Shown here piece after piece: positions 53,650 to 64,000 of a stretch of DNA of 64,000 nucleotides (within the stretch, counting starts at the first letter, position 1; each line of letters starts with the position of its first letter). The stretch is from Ornithodoros turicata. Its lineage: Eukaryota > Arthropoda > Arachnida > Ixodida > Argasidae. The stretch spans positions 126,866,123 through 126,930,122 of the forward strand of contig NC_088202.1 of NCBI RefSeq assembly GCF_037126465.1, given 5' to 3'. The notes below the pieces were generated by a model that saw nothing but the letters and a program-made list of their open reading frames with translations, had not been told where the DNA came from and made no database searches. The position numbers and the translations under genes were made by a program.

Positions 53650-55515
53650 GAAGTACATAGACAAGAAAGCGGGAATTGCGGCATCCCTACGAGACTCTTG
53701 CAGAAAGTAACCCCAGGACTGGTATAGTTGCTTCGAGCAGTTGTGTAATGAAATCGACGTACCTTTCAATTTGCAATGCGCAGTAATCAGTCCACCAATT
53801 GCGCAGTCCAGCAGTGTTCTTACTTCCCAGTGTACCAGTGTAGTCGTACTTGGCAACCTTTTCCTTTTTCGTAACAGCGATTTTTTAAATGCAAAACACA
53901 CGATGGCCAAAAAGTTACCGGTAAGAAAGGGACGTCATAAGCCTACTCCTAATGCACAAAAGAAAGCTTTCTTGTTCCACAGAAGCGGGAGGAAGCGCCT
54001 CCACGCTGACAGCTTTAGTTGCTTTTGCGCCAGGACACCCAAACCCTGGTTACGATCCAAGTTGCCAAAGCTGCAACTGCTGCGCTATCTTTCGGCGGCA
54101 GGGCTCTGCGTCCTGCACACAAGAAAGCCTAAAGCAGTACGGGGTCCCAAAAACTAAAGTATGTTTTTCGAACCCGCACGCGCATGAAGCGCACTTCCCT
54201 TGTTTTGCATAGCTGACGTCACAGGTTACCAATGCAACGTCACAATAGCCACACGAAGGCGACAAAAGTCGACTTAACTGAATAAGTCGATCAATCGCCT
54301 GCATGCAAACCGGTCCATATCCACTTAAAAAGGCAGTCGACACAGTAAGCACAAGTCGCTCGGCTTGGGCAGTGAAGACGACGAATGTCGATGGACTCCG
54401 CCATGGAAATCGCGTCAGTCGACTTATTAAGCCGCTTTCGATACGCCACCTAGGGATGCCTTGTCGTTCCTCACCTCAGAGTAGAATAGTTGGATGACGC
54501 GGCCAGAGATTGAGAAGGAAGAATAGCTGTCGGCGCCGTACTTCCAAAAGGATACAAGTGACGGCTGCCTGATTAAATGGCGTGCCGAAGTTCTGCGAAA
54601 GCATTTAAGAAGTAAAATAATTCATGCGATGACAATGTTGCCTATAGGGACTGTGCGACAAACTGGTGGCGCCGTGACGCGGCATCCGGAGAAAGTACCT
54701 CGCGTGATAGCCGCCGGGTAGCCAGCTTTGTTTACATGCAAAGTGCGGGCGTCTTTTTCTGCTACACTGGAACTGTTGCATCGCTAACTGTGCCAGCACC
54801 TAAAAGAACTGTTCATTAGGGACCAGATGTTTCATTACACGTGGTTTCTATGCTTCCAATACCACTGAGGGCAGTATACTCGCAGCGAATAGCGTTTGTG
54901 AAGCCCGTTCGGCCATTGCATGAGGTGTGCAGAACATCAGCGAATACATTCTATTTCTTTCTAATGTATTCTATATATATTCTATTTTCTTTTGGTCTAG
55001 TTTCAATGAAACTGAATGAGGACCTGCAAAATGATCAATGACTTGCAGTTTCCACTTTCGTGACGGTGACACGCCGTTGGATACTGTATTACCGTTATAT
55101 GCACCAACCTAACCGCAACATATTTCGAGATAATGATTGAGGTGTTTCATCGCCAGTGTCCAGAGCCGATATTGCTCCCGGTAATCTGGTTGACGAGTCT
55201 CACAGTGAAAACGGAAGTTCTACTTTATCGAACAGGTTCAGTATTTACGCACCGACCATTTCACAGCTGTCGTGCCGCAAGCCTACAGCGGTAGCAGAGG
55301 TAGAAACTCATATAATTTCTTCTTTGAGTATCTCTTTAGCGTTATTGTATCTGAAGATACTGGAAAAACTGCAGTACAAGTTCAGACAATAAGTTGTGAC
55401 TGTCACAGGGCGAGAAATTTTCAGTCATTAAGCGCAGGCAGATGCGACCAAGTAATTTTCTATTACCATCACATGCAAGAGTCGTGATCAGCCACAAAGA
55501 GAGCACGTGTCCATC
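53650..55515. other. no gene recognised
   Basis: Overlapping open frames at 53741-54352 (such as NPGYDPSCQSCNCCAIFRR) show no family I know. A repeat of tcgacttaactgaataagtc-type words around 54270-54430 is noted. No conserved exon was found. Confidence 0.45.
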
Positions 55516-55519
55516 ACGA

Positions 55520-55790
55520 GGACCAGAATAGCGGACCAGAATAACGGTAGAATAGCGGACCAGAATAGCGAAATAAATGTAACGTCGTGGTTCTCACGTA
55601 ACCAAAAGGGACTTCAGCATAGATTCTGAGAATGTGGCACTCGTGGTGACCCTTTTTTCGCAGGGAAGAATGGGTTCGTTTCGTGGAAGCGGGTCTAGGA
55701 CCTTTCGGTACACGGACCTTTCGGTACACGGACATTTCGATACACGGCCACACCGCTGGAAGGTGGTCTTAGGCTTCTTAGTCATAAAAC
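55520..55790 (-). repeat. minisatellite-bearing repeat, minus copy
   Basis: A short array of (c)ggaccagaatagc units (55522-55570) and, at 55698-55750, units of acctttcggtacacgg. The flank ccagcggtgtggccgtgt on the minus strand matches the start of the repeat at 56915. Confidence 0.65.
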
Positions 55791-56910
55791 GGTGACTGTT
55801 TCTTTTTTTTTTCGAGTACCTAGAATTGCGAGTACCTAGACTCTGTATTAATCATGCAATGCGTTGTTTCAGTATGTCACCCAAGGGAAATACTCGAAGC
55901 ATCCCATGCACGATACATGTCTTTAGATGGTCGCCGCGAAAAGTATAATTTCCAGGCATTGCCTCTACAGGGCAGCAATAAGGCCGAAAAATCGAATCCC
56001 CGAACAAACCGAAAGTCAAAATTCAAGGCTAAGGTTAGGTTAAATTTCCTTTATATGGTTAGTTCAAAAAGACTGTTTACAGTTTACACGCGCTTGGACG
56101 GACATTATGTTGTAATCTTATGCGAAAAAATTGAACAATGTCTTTTCGGCCTTCAGATAGGTCGGTGTTTTGATTTTCGTCTGTTGGCCGTTTTAATTTT
56201 TTGGCCTTTCGTGTTTTGACCTTTGGATGGGTTTCCCTCTGCAGGACACATAAGGGCACAAGAATGGTAGTAAATGTGGCGATGGGAGTGTAGATGTTCC
56301 CCTAAAATTGCCTGTATCTGCATGTTGCAATGATCGCAAAGTAGCCTTTCTGCCTTTCTGCAAAGTGCCTTACGGGTGGCAACCAGAAGGGCGTAGGAAA
56401 GAATGACCCCGGAGAAAACGTTCCCGGAAAAAAGTGCCCCCGGTATAGTAGGCGGGCATTTTTATCTGACTTATTTTGTCCTACTCTCTTTCACAGAAGA
56501 CATCCCAGATGCCCGTTGTTAATGTAGGTCGTCAAAAATGTTATGTTCGTAAAAAAGGAAATGAAGTGGTTGCCGGACTTTTCAGCAAACGTATTTTCGT
56601 TGAAAGCCGTTAAAAAAAGAAAAAAGAAAGAAAGAAAGGTCATGGTAATTTTAATTTACAGTCAACAACGCAGCGGACAATGAACTGATGTTCTCGTACG
56701 TGCAAAACCTTGTAATGCCCTTCCGTACACAGGGTGTCTTTTTTTATACATATTTTTTTTTATTAAAAATCTATAAGAGTCCCAGATATGCCGTTTGGAT
56801 GACAATAGCTGGCAAAGAATATCTGCCGTCCCAGAGATGTTAGAAGTGAAAACAGGACGTCTGCAGCTCATACATTTTTAATAAAAAATCTGTATTGAGA
56901 ACAAAACACG
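55791..56910. other. no gene recognised
   Basis: ggccgaaa/gaaagtcaaaa-type words in both orientations (55978-56225), an aaag run (56610-56640) and tattttttttt tracts. No coding region is supported. Confidence 0.45.
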
Positions 56911-57110
56911 TTGTCATAACCAATAAGCCGAAGACCATATTCCAGCGGTATGGCCGTGTACCGAGAGGTCCTTGTACCGAGAGGTCCTTGTACCGAGAGG
57001 TCCTTGTACCGAGAGGTCCTTGTACCGAGAGGTCCTGTACCGAAATGTCCTGTACCGAAATGTCCTGTACCGAAAGGTCCGTATCCCGTGGAAGCGTGTG
57101 AGGGTGCCCC
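56911..57110 (+). repeat. 16/15-bp minisatellite
   Basis: Five tandem copies of ccttgtaccgagaggt (16 bp) pass into three of cctgtaccgaaa(t/g)gt (15 bp). Because 16 is not a multiple of 3, the minus strand stays open in all three frames and yields repetitive text such as RYKDLSVQGPLGT. I regard this as a repeat artefact, not a protein. Confidence 0.85.
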
Positions 57111-58380
57111 GAAAGTAGGTTGTCGTCCCATGGTCACCGGATAGTGAAAGTCGTAACGAGATAGCGGCAGTTTTGCCGCCGGAGGTAATTGGAGGTGCGG
57201 AAGGAGCGGGTCGGCGAAGATCGGAGTGATGCAAGGCTTTGAAGACATCGCAGGGAGCTGCGACATTTTGTGCGAATTAGTTTTGTGTGCGAGCGTGACC
57301 ATGAAGAAGGAAAGCATCCGACGTGATCCAGAGGATCACCCGACAGTGTCGACTGCAACGAAGCCAATCGCCTCCAAGAATCGTCCGCCTCAGAGATAAG
57401 TTGACTGTTCGAACTTTTGTTTTCATTGTACTAGCTTTGCGGAACTATTTTAGACAGTAGCCGGGCAATTTGTGCGTAATTCGCGTTTAGTCGGTAGCAT
57501 CCGTGTGGTGCGATACCCGTCTCATTTGTGTGTCTTGATCGTCACTTGCACATTTCATGTTGTGTGCTGTTTTGATTGATGTTATGTCTTTTGTGAAAGA
57601 GTAAATTGTTGTTGCTTGTTACGAAAACAATGTGTCCTCGTCCTCTTGTTCATCGACTGGCCAATCTCCACCCTACCCGCTGAATTTCTTCATCGATCTC
57701 GGAGCTGGGAGATATCACGCACGATCCCTGAGCTCCGTGACAACAACCTGACGTTTATTTGTATGGATAAAACGGACGCACGATGTAGATTTCAGTGACG
57801 AAGCTATGTGCAACGAGGTCGAAAGGAATACAAGACTCAAGTCAAAAACATATTACAAATGGATGGAGTCAGAGAAATACACGTATATAGCCCTCGCTAG
57901 CAAGCCAGGATTTTGTGAGGCGTGAAATAACCATCCTTTCGACGTATCACTTACAGGTGACGACGCGAGTGGCCTGTTCTCCTTCCGCACTCTTAGATAC
58001 ATTATAAATGCGGAGGTTGCTTTTGTGCAGTTTGCCTCCCTTCTCTTCGTTCGCGCTCCAGAAATGTTCCACATTATTTGCACTCCGAAAATTAGCCCTT
58101 CTAATTAGGGCGGTCGCCACGCAAGCTACGGTTCCACTTAAGAATGCATAGAACAGGGGGCGTGGTATCACGTCGGATACTTCCAAGACCGCCACTGGCG
58201 GCGCTGTCGCGACGGAGCAGCGCGCCCCCTTTAGGTGTCGCACGGTACCTATAGCGTATCTAAATTTCGAGTTTGCAATTCAAAGACGAGGGTGGTGCTT
58301 CAGCCGAGGATCAGTTGACCGAATCCTGCAGAGCTCTATGGCGCCTTAGTCAACAGTCATGTGAACTGTCACCAGTCGAC
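57111..58380. other. no gene recognised; possible LTR-like stretch
   Basis: A 33-codon open frame near 57301 (MKKESIRRDPEDHPTVSTAT) and the region to about 57760, ending near ctgagctccgtgaca, have the look of a retrotransposon untranslated region or LTR. No matching partner is in the window. Confidence 0.4.
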
Positions 58381-59036
58381 TTTAAATGGACACTAAAATG
58401 CTAAAAACAAGTTAACTTCAAATTACATTACAGGCTATGTTATTTTCGCATGTGCTATCATAATTCAAAACTTTGATTCCGTTACGAAGCTACAAACAAA
58501 AATATACCGCACAATTTCTTGCTTCGGCGCTACGCAGTGAACGTCTTTTCAGCTCCTGTATCGGTGTTTTTAGTCCATGCTGCGCGTGCACGCGCGTTCC
58601 GCGCGATGCAACAGTCCCTGTGAAACACATAGTGCGCCTTGCGAAGCGGACTGGCGTCACTGTCCGAAAGAAGTGAAGATAAATGTTGTCAGTGGAACAT
58701 TCGGCGAAAACTGTTGTGGGCTACAATTCAGTGAATCGATATTGAAAAATGTAACAGTACGCATATACGTAACATTACGATCGGACGCGTTCCAAATTCA
58801 CATGCCCACGATAGGTATGCGCGCGCTTTTCTTGCTGTCTCATTGGATGCCGCAAATCTTTGCCTTCTGGGGATCTCATTCGTTGCCGCCGGGCTCTTAT
58901 TCGTTGCGGCTCTGTTTCATTGCGTTTTTCTTCCAACCGGTAGCGTTGTGTGAACTAATTTTGTTTGAACTGCACTAATTGAAACACTGACTTTCAATTG
59001 AGAGCAAGTTGTTTTTGTATTTTAATGCCCCTTTAA
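58381..59036. mobile_element. MITE with tttaaaggggca/cactaaaat-type ends
   Basis: The left tttaaatggacactaaaatg and aaaaacaagtt mirror the right aagttgtttttgtattttaa and tgcccctttaa, an imperfect inverted repeat of about 32 bp. It contains a cacgcgcg-rich middle and no transposase. A related end occurs at 40899. Confidence 0.7.
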
Positions 59037-59258
59037 CGATAAGTCTCCTTCAGTGGGACCATCAGCCGACATATCGGTCCATGTAAACGTGGTAACTGTG
59101 GCAAAGATTGTGAACACGCAGGAGGTGTGCTCTCACACGTCCCCCAGGTCACGCGGTTGAGAGCAAAGTCAGTCGCTATCTGTCGCACAAAAGAATGGCT
59201 ACTGATTAAATGGCACATGCCGACGGACTGACCAAATAATACTTTTTGAAGGAGTCAT

Positions 59259-59411
59259 CCCGAGCAGCACAGTGTTCTAAAAGTCGAGTACAATAAGGGT
59301 GGGCGGTATGTGTCTTATCAGTGTTCCTTAGTTTCACGCGTCTGTTCAAGGCCTTCCATCTACCCGCCCACCCCTATTGCACTGGACTTTCAGTACATTG
59401 TGCTGCTTGGG
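59259..59411. mobile_element. foldback MITE, CCCAAGCAGCAC family, copy 2
   Basis: It starts cccgagcagcacagtg and ends agtacattgtgctgcttggg. The inner gtcgagtacaataagggtgg mirrors ccacccctattgcactgga. It is more diverged than its neighbour, copy 3. Confidence 0.85.
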
Positions 59412-59477
59412 ATCTGCTGATATGCAAGCCCTTTCAACAGTCCCATGTCACGCTGTAACGTCAGAGAAACGAGAGCC

Positions 59478-59630
59478 CCCAAGCAGCACAGTGTACAGAG
59501 AGTCGAGTGCAATAGGGGTGGACTGTATGTGTCTTATCAATGTTCTTTAGCTTCATGAGACTGTTCAAAGCCTTCCACCTACCCGTCCACCCCTATTGCA
59601 CTCGACTTTCAGTACATTGTGCTGCTTGGG
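59478..59630. mobile_element. foldback MITE, CCCAAGCAGCAC family, copy 3
   Basis: It starts cccaagcagcacagtg and ends agtacattgtgctgcttggg, with gtcgagtgcaataggggtgg and its mirror. It lies only 66 bases from copy 2 in the same orientation. Confidence 0.87.
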
Positions 59631-59905
59631 CACCCGCTAGTCCTATTCGTTCTCGAAAGCACATGACCCCTCCAGTGACCACCGCACTAGCGGAGGTGCC
59701 TGTTGTAATATGGCAGGACGATTAGCTTCAGTATTTGCGGTGACAATTTTTTATGCGTCTGTGTTTCCCCTTACTGTAAAATTTGGAATGCGGTTTCACG
59801 TCGGTGCAAAAGGGCATGCGAGTGTTTGCCGTCGTGATTCGCGGCCCATCTTTTTTACTTTGTGTTTTCGTCCAGGAGCTCATGCATGTGCCGATCGATT
59901 CGTAC

Positions 59906-60242
59906 CTGCTTGATTGCAATGTTGATACTGATTCCTTGACCCAGTGCTATTGCTGCTACTCGCTGCGGCTTGCACAACGTCGGCCTCTGAATAAATACTG
60001 GAAGAGGCATTTTACTCAAAAGTGCCGATGACTGCTTCTCATCCTGGTCCAGCTTCACTTCGAGAGCTGTGTACGAAATGAGAAATGGGAACGTGATGGC
60101 AGTGAACACTAGAACGAAACCGACTTCCTCACCATATAACCAGGGCGTAGGGCAATTACGAAACTTATCACCTTCGCCAGCGTGTTGCGTGCTGTCGATT
60201 GTGTAGCATTGCTGAGTTGTCCTGAAGTACGTTGTCCTCATG
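59906..60242 (-). CDS. DEG/ENaC channel exon, CYTIDS and GFVLVF segment
   Basis: Acceptor cttatttcttttcag and donor AAGCAG then gtacga bound 337 bases. The first base completes the split codon of exon 61884-62020 (CA plus C), then MRTTYFRTTQQCYTIDSTQH, FRNCPTPWLYGEEVGFVLVF and LGQGISINIAIKQ follow. The family pattern is a Y-G-x-C-Y-T-F-N-S motif, then G-L-x-L-x-L, then a P...G...I-x-V strand, and all three are recognisable in order. It ends in phase 0, joining QIRYRLPAPY of the next exon. Confidence 0.85.
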
Positions 60243-61883
60243 CTGAAAAGAAATAAGGAGGCTTTTACTCAGGAGTGAAGTTCCTTTTTCCGGTTATAGT
60301 CGCCTTAAAAACTTCACGGATTGGAAAAATCGCGTCAAACTGCTGAAGTTGACACACCGACTGCTCCACCATAATCGACAGATTTGGCCGGAACTTCCCC
60401 GTTACGTGGCATGTGATTTGTGCTTCCGGTCCCTACCGCTTCCCTCCATAGGCTTGTTTCGCGACGTTAGGGAGCACAGAACATGACTCCTCAGGGCTGC
60501 TGCCTTCAGGGTTAGCTCGCGTCACAGTCATGTTGGAACCTACAATCTCTGTACTGTACCGGGCTCCATTCTCTTCGTTTTTCCTTCGGAACGGAGGTCA
60601 TCACAGAAATGCTCATAAGCACGGAGGGAATCGTCTCCAAGATTAAGCTTGCTCCCAGTATCGAAAGCCATTACAACACCCGAGCTATAGACGCGATAAC
60701 TATTTCGGTAGAGCGGCCCTCTGCCCAGACGTCCTGGACCCAAACGTGGGAAGCTGCATCATATATACAGATACAATGACACAGTCGTGACTCACTGACG
60801 AACCTAGAGCCGCTCGGGCTTGTACCATGATAACGATGTGGTATTCCAGGTATCGATCGCAGGCTGCGAAGTCTTCTTCCAAAAGGACTTCATAAATGAT
60901 ACTGTGAATACATTCATCAAGTTGTGCTAAAGACCCCGCCTTCACCTCGAAAAATGTGAGTTTTACTGACAACTGCTCCCTGGGTAAAGGAGCCGTTGTC
61001 AAGCGGGGCGTCAGGTCCGAGATAGTTCGTGTCACCATTGCTTGACGCAGTACGCAGTTCCTTCAGGCGCTCAAAGTTTTCCATTACGAGAGTCTGGTAT
61101 ACGATGTTGCCCAACAGTCCGGTCAGTACTTCTTGATCGGGGGAACTTCCCGGGTTTCGGCACCAATGTTATAACAAACATCGGCACTATTCGGTTTCTT
61201 AGCTGGTGCACTGTGAACGTCTGAATTTCACGGGGCAGGACATGTGACTCGAAAGGGAAGTTTACCTCCGAGCCACACAAAAATACTTCCGTAAGGCGCG
61301 CATCATCCATGTAAACTGTCCTTACGTCGCCTGGTGCCATTTTCGCGACCAAGAGCTCACGTGAATAGGCCGGTAAGCACCCAGGCATTCAAGTTCACCA
61401 TACTCCAGCAGCTGCAGGTGTCGTATCCATGCCTTCTTATCCGATTAGAGCTGTGTCGGTCGGTCGTGCGCGAGCACACCTGCGCGCTCACTCTAACGGC
61501 CGGGCATGCGCATGCGCACAGTTCGTGCCCTCTTTGCAGGAGCAGGGCGCTCTGTTGTGGACTCGACTGACTGCTCCAAATTTGCCATCGGAATTTAACG
61601 TTAATTTAATGTGCTCTTTTTCTTGTTTTCAATTCAAGTCATGCACTTTTTTTCATGTACTTTTTTTATTGCGTAGATCGTGTGTCTCGTAGTGCATATT
61701 GTCTGTATTCGCATATTGTGTTTGTTTGTTTGTAGTGCAGTGTACTGTATTTGAGTGCTCCAACATTAGGGTCGTCATGACCGTTCTTGGGCATCAAGAA
61801 AACATTATTATTATTAACATAAACATTACGTAATTGTCAGGACATTATCAGGGTGTTATCAAATCTCGAAAATAGGTACTTAC
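60243..61883. other. channel intron with unassigned minus-strand open frames
   Basis: From 61388 to 60540 (minus) all three frames carry protein-like pieces in relay: TVYMDDARLTEVFLCGSEVN; GNIVYQTLVMENFERLKELR; SVKLTFFEVKAGSLAQLDEC with IIYEVLLEEDF; RVYSSGVVMAFDTGSK. Candidate splice sites exist (cctttacccag; ATG then gtacaag), but the pieces do not fit between the flanking channel exons by phase or homology. It may be a decayed duplicate exon set or another gene. The 61600-61805 stretch ends in (att)n and looks like a LINE 3' tail. Confidence 0.4.
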
Positions 61884-62020
61884 TGGTCGATGCAGTCGAA
61901 AGATGGACAATCCTTCGCCGTGGAACGCATGAAACAGCTGAATATCTCTGAGGCGTTGTACGCTATTCCTTTGCGCAATTCTCTGTCAAGCTGGGGCTTG
62001 TAGACACCGTAAAAGATCAC
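61884..62020 (-). CDS. DEG/ENaC channel exon, upstream cysteine segment
   Basis: Acceptor tacatgtccgcag and donor CCA then gtaagta bound 137 bases encoding VIFYGVYKPQLDRELRKGIA then YNASEIFSCFMRSTAKDCPS and FDCID. Cysteines followed by F/D residues just before the YxxCYTxxS motif match the N-terminal part of the extracellular domain. Phase 2 at the donor joins exactly to 59906-60242. Exons with the first transmembrane segment must lie beyond the window's right edge or in unread sequence. Confidence 0.75.
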
Positions 62021-62109
62021 CTGCGGACATGTATACGAACAAACACTTACCTAGTGACGCTGTTTTGTGGCCGGTGTGATAAGATTTCGATTGTATGTAT
62101 GTATATCTT

Positions 62110-63000
62110 GTATGTAGTCGTGTCAGGAGCCGGCGATATTCCCCTTTCTGGATATTGATTTCTCAAGAACTATGACTTCGACTTCCACGCATCGTTACGG
62201 GTTGCCGATGACTGTGTTTTTTATCGCCGGATCACCGCTCTCGACGACCATCTCATCCTTCAAGATGACCTCACGCCCATCGATCACTGGTGCAGTAAGT
62301 GGTTAATGTCACTCAATATTGATAAGTGTTACCACGTCGCATTTTGTAGGAAAACGCCAAAATTCAATCACTCTTACTCCCTTAATGGTTCTGTAATTTC
62401 GTCCACTACATCATACAAGTATCTGGGTGTTAATTTGCGAGACGATCTTCCTTGGAACGTCCACGTTAGCTCCATCGTGAACAAAGCTAGCCGCACCTTT
62501 AGGATATTTGAAACGGCATCTCTCGTCTGCTCCCCCCAATATTAAACAGCTGGCGTACATCACATTAGTCCGGCTTGAGTCGGAGTATGCCTCTGTCTTA
62601 TGGGATCCATCTACTGCTAACCTTGTGCGCGACCCCGAAGCTGTTCAAAACCGCGCACAAGGTAAGCAGTAGTAGCCACGTATATCTTCATAAAAAAAAA
62701 AAAAAAACACATCAACCTGGCCGAACTGCACGTCCGAAGGAGGGCCGCACGCTTATCACCGTTTCACAAGTTCTAGCCATTATTCCATCAGGTCATCCTA
62801 CATCAATCCTCTTCACAGAATATCATCTCGCATCGACCACGAACTCAAAGTTGCCCGCTTAAAATGTAACTCAATCATTTTCAAATTCGTTTCCCCCCAA
62901 GACTGCCATTTGAATGGAACAACCTCCCGCCCCACATTGTTGCCATAGCTGACCCGTTTCAGTTTCGTAATTGTATTTCCAGTGTATAAATCATGCGTCA
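62110..63000 (+). pseudogene. non-LTR retrotransposon (Jockey/CR1-like) RT 3' fragment
   Basis: It begins at the catalytic box, read VADDCVFYRRI (usually FADD), then CSKWLMSLNIDKCYHVAF, SYKYLGVNLRDDLPWNVHVS, and after frame breaks a C-terminal WNNLPPHIVAIADPFQFRNC ending at a stop near 62988. It is 5'-truncated, frame-shifted and carries a 16-base poly(A) run at 62692. Confidence 0.88.
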
Positions 63001-63127
63001 TTTACGATGCCTTGTGTAACCTACTTGTATAGACCGTTTACAGCAGCTAGTTGCTTCAGGCGCTAATAGATGGCGCCACAGTAGCCCCGCCATTGCTTGC
63101 CTTCTGCAAGTGCCTGTGTGCCCTTGA

Positions 63128-63997
63128 CTATATGAGCGCTTCCGATCTTTCTTGCCGGTGTGCTACAGTTCTGTGCAAAATATCGAAAAGCAGAGGGAAG
63201 ACTTTGTTCCGTGATTGAGTGTAGAAACTGAGATCTGATCGTGTCGGACGAAGCAGTTTGTCAAATTCACGAGCCGTCGCTATACAAAGGCTGTCCCACA
63301 AGGGTAGAAGGTCCCAGAAGGGTTCCCACAAGGATAGAAAAACAAGCTGATCCGACAATGGTGGGTATAGAATCTTCAGAGAAAGGATTTGAACCCGGGA
63401 AAGTGAGCGAGGGTAAGCAATGCAGCCCTCAAAGTGGCGCAGCATTTCTGTGTGAGCCCCAAACTCTGCTGTAGGCGTTGGCTGCTGCTTGTGAGAATAA
63501 ACTTCCTCCATAGTAGCAGGGGTCACGTTCCTTGCAGTTGAACGGTTCCATGTACATGCCATGTCACTGCACGAAACACTCGTGAGCCCCTTGTTAGTCG
63601 GCTCTGCAACCTTGATGGGCAGTGCATAGATATGACTGCACCTGCTGCTCAAACCCGGTTTACATGTGCATGTTGCCGCCAAAGTGGGCCCGAAGCGAGT
63701 CTCTATACTATACATTCTCCTCACTGTTTGTGTCGACCTGATGTCGGCCTTTAAAATGCATACACCATCGTTTCACTGGAACACTACTACACCGACATGG
63801 TCACTGTCACACAGCTTCGTTCCCTCTGCAAACCCTATGTAGTTCAGCGCAGGCTTTCCGTCTAGCTCGCTGATCATGTAGTTGTATACATCTGAAATCA
63901 ACAATAAGAGTATGCTACTTCGTAACGAAAACATAACAGGCTTTACATGCATATCTTCGTCAGGTAGCTGTACCACAACTCTTGCGATAAAAAGCAA
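63128..63997 (-). pseudogene. SWIM zinc-finger ORF, broken, runs off the window edge
   Basis: The minus-strand frame from 63997 (ISELDGKPALNYIGFAEGTK) meets a TGA near 63770. The same frame continues with MRRMYSIETRF, CTCKPGLSSRCSHIYALPIK and GLTSVSCSDMACTW. The CxC...CxH arrangement is the SWIM zinc finger found in transposon-derived and recombinase-like proteins of arthropods. The text after about residue 100 of the downstream frame loses protein character. It is a likely mobile-element gene relic. The TGA could alternatively lie in an intron. Confidence 0.65.
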
Positions 63998-64000
63998 GAA

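Noticed and set aside
53741..54352. Overlapping ORFs with clustered cysteines (NPGYDPSCQSCNCCAIF)
   Set aside because: Considered as a zinc-finger exon, but the cysteine spacing fits no family I know and both strands are open.
56868..57317. 149-codon minus-strand ORF with GTGHFGTG and RYKDLSVQG repeats
   Set aside because: It is generated by the 16/15-bp minisatellite. The other two minus-strand frames are equally open, and there is no independent support.
1..64000. Bacterial operon, phage or CRISPR system
   Set aside because: Spliceosomal introns, eukaryotic retroelements, SINEs and low gene density show this is nuclear animal DNA. No prokaryotic gene was seen.

Overview
This is eukaryotic, arthropod-type DNA. 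Genes are sparse and intron-rich, there is no operon structure, and most of the sequence is transposon debris. tRNA-derived SINEs, Ty3/Gypsy, Copia, mariner and hAT relics and many foldback MITEs, together with a DEG/ENaC channel gene and a BAIAP3/UNC13D-like gene, fit an ixodid tick or a close chelicerate. The species call is inference.

Host genes: (1) A DEG/ENaC (amiloride-sensitive, acid-sensing-type) sodium-channel gene lies on the minus strand and is read here from about 62.0 kb down to about 26.5 kb. Seven exons are well supported: 61884-62020, 59906-60242, 49250-49348, 42334-42448, 42188-42260, 42079-42127 and 27508-27632. Six form a consecutive run whose splice phases join in frame and carry the extracellular domain in the right order. 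The seventh carries the second transmembrane segment. Exons at 36627-36773 and 26493-26802 are weaker, and the N-terminus lies outside the window. (2) An intact, intronless 858-codon BAIAP3/UNC13D-like C2-MUN gene (33547-36123, plus strand) sits antisense inside one channel intron and looks like a retrocopy.

Mobile layout: 0.2-4 kb, foldback MITEs. 4.9-6.1 kb, dead mariner. 6.5-10.7 kb, SINE, Gypsy gag-pol relic and a second Gypsy fragment split by a hAT MITE. 11.07-19.45 kb, a four-level nest: a mariner carries a Copia element (intact pol, 130-bp LTRs, 5-bp target duplication), whose gag-pol is broken by two DNA elements with CACTCTAAA ends, one of which carries a third. 19-33 kb, MITEs, SINEs and LINE debris. 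36.8-49 kb, more CACTCTAAA-type and hAT elements between channel exons. 50.5-53.5 kb, a minus-strand Gypsy pseudo-element interrupted by a SINE and by head-to-head 236-bp repeats carrying hammerhead-ribozyme motifs (retrozyme-like). 55-59.7 kb, minisatellites and foldback MITEs. 62.1-64 kb, LINE RT relic and a broken SWIM zinc-finger ORF.

The most unusual features are the hammerhead repeat array, the family of TA-flanked elements that share ends but differ in subterminal repeat words, and the nested intronless UNC13-family gene. All family assignments come from reading motifs by eye. No database search was possible.
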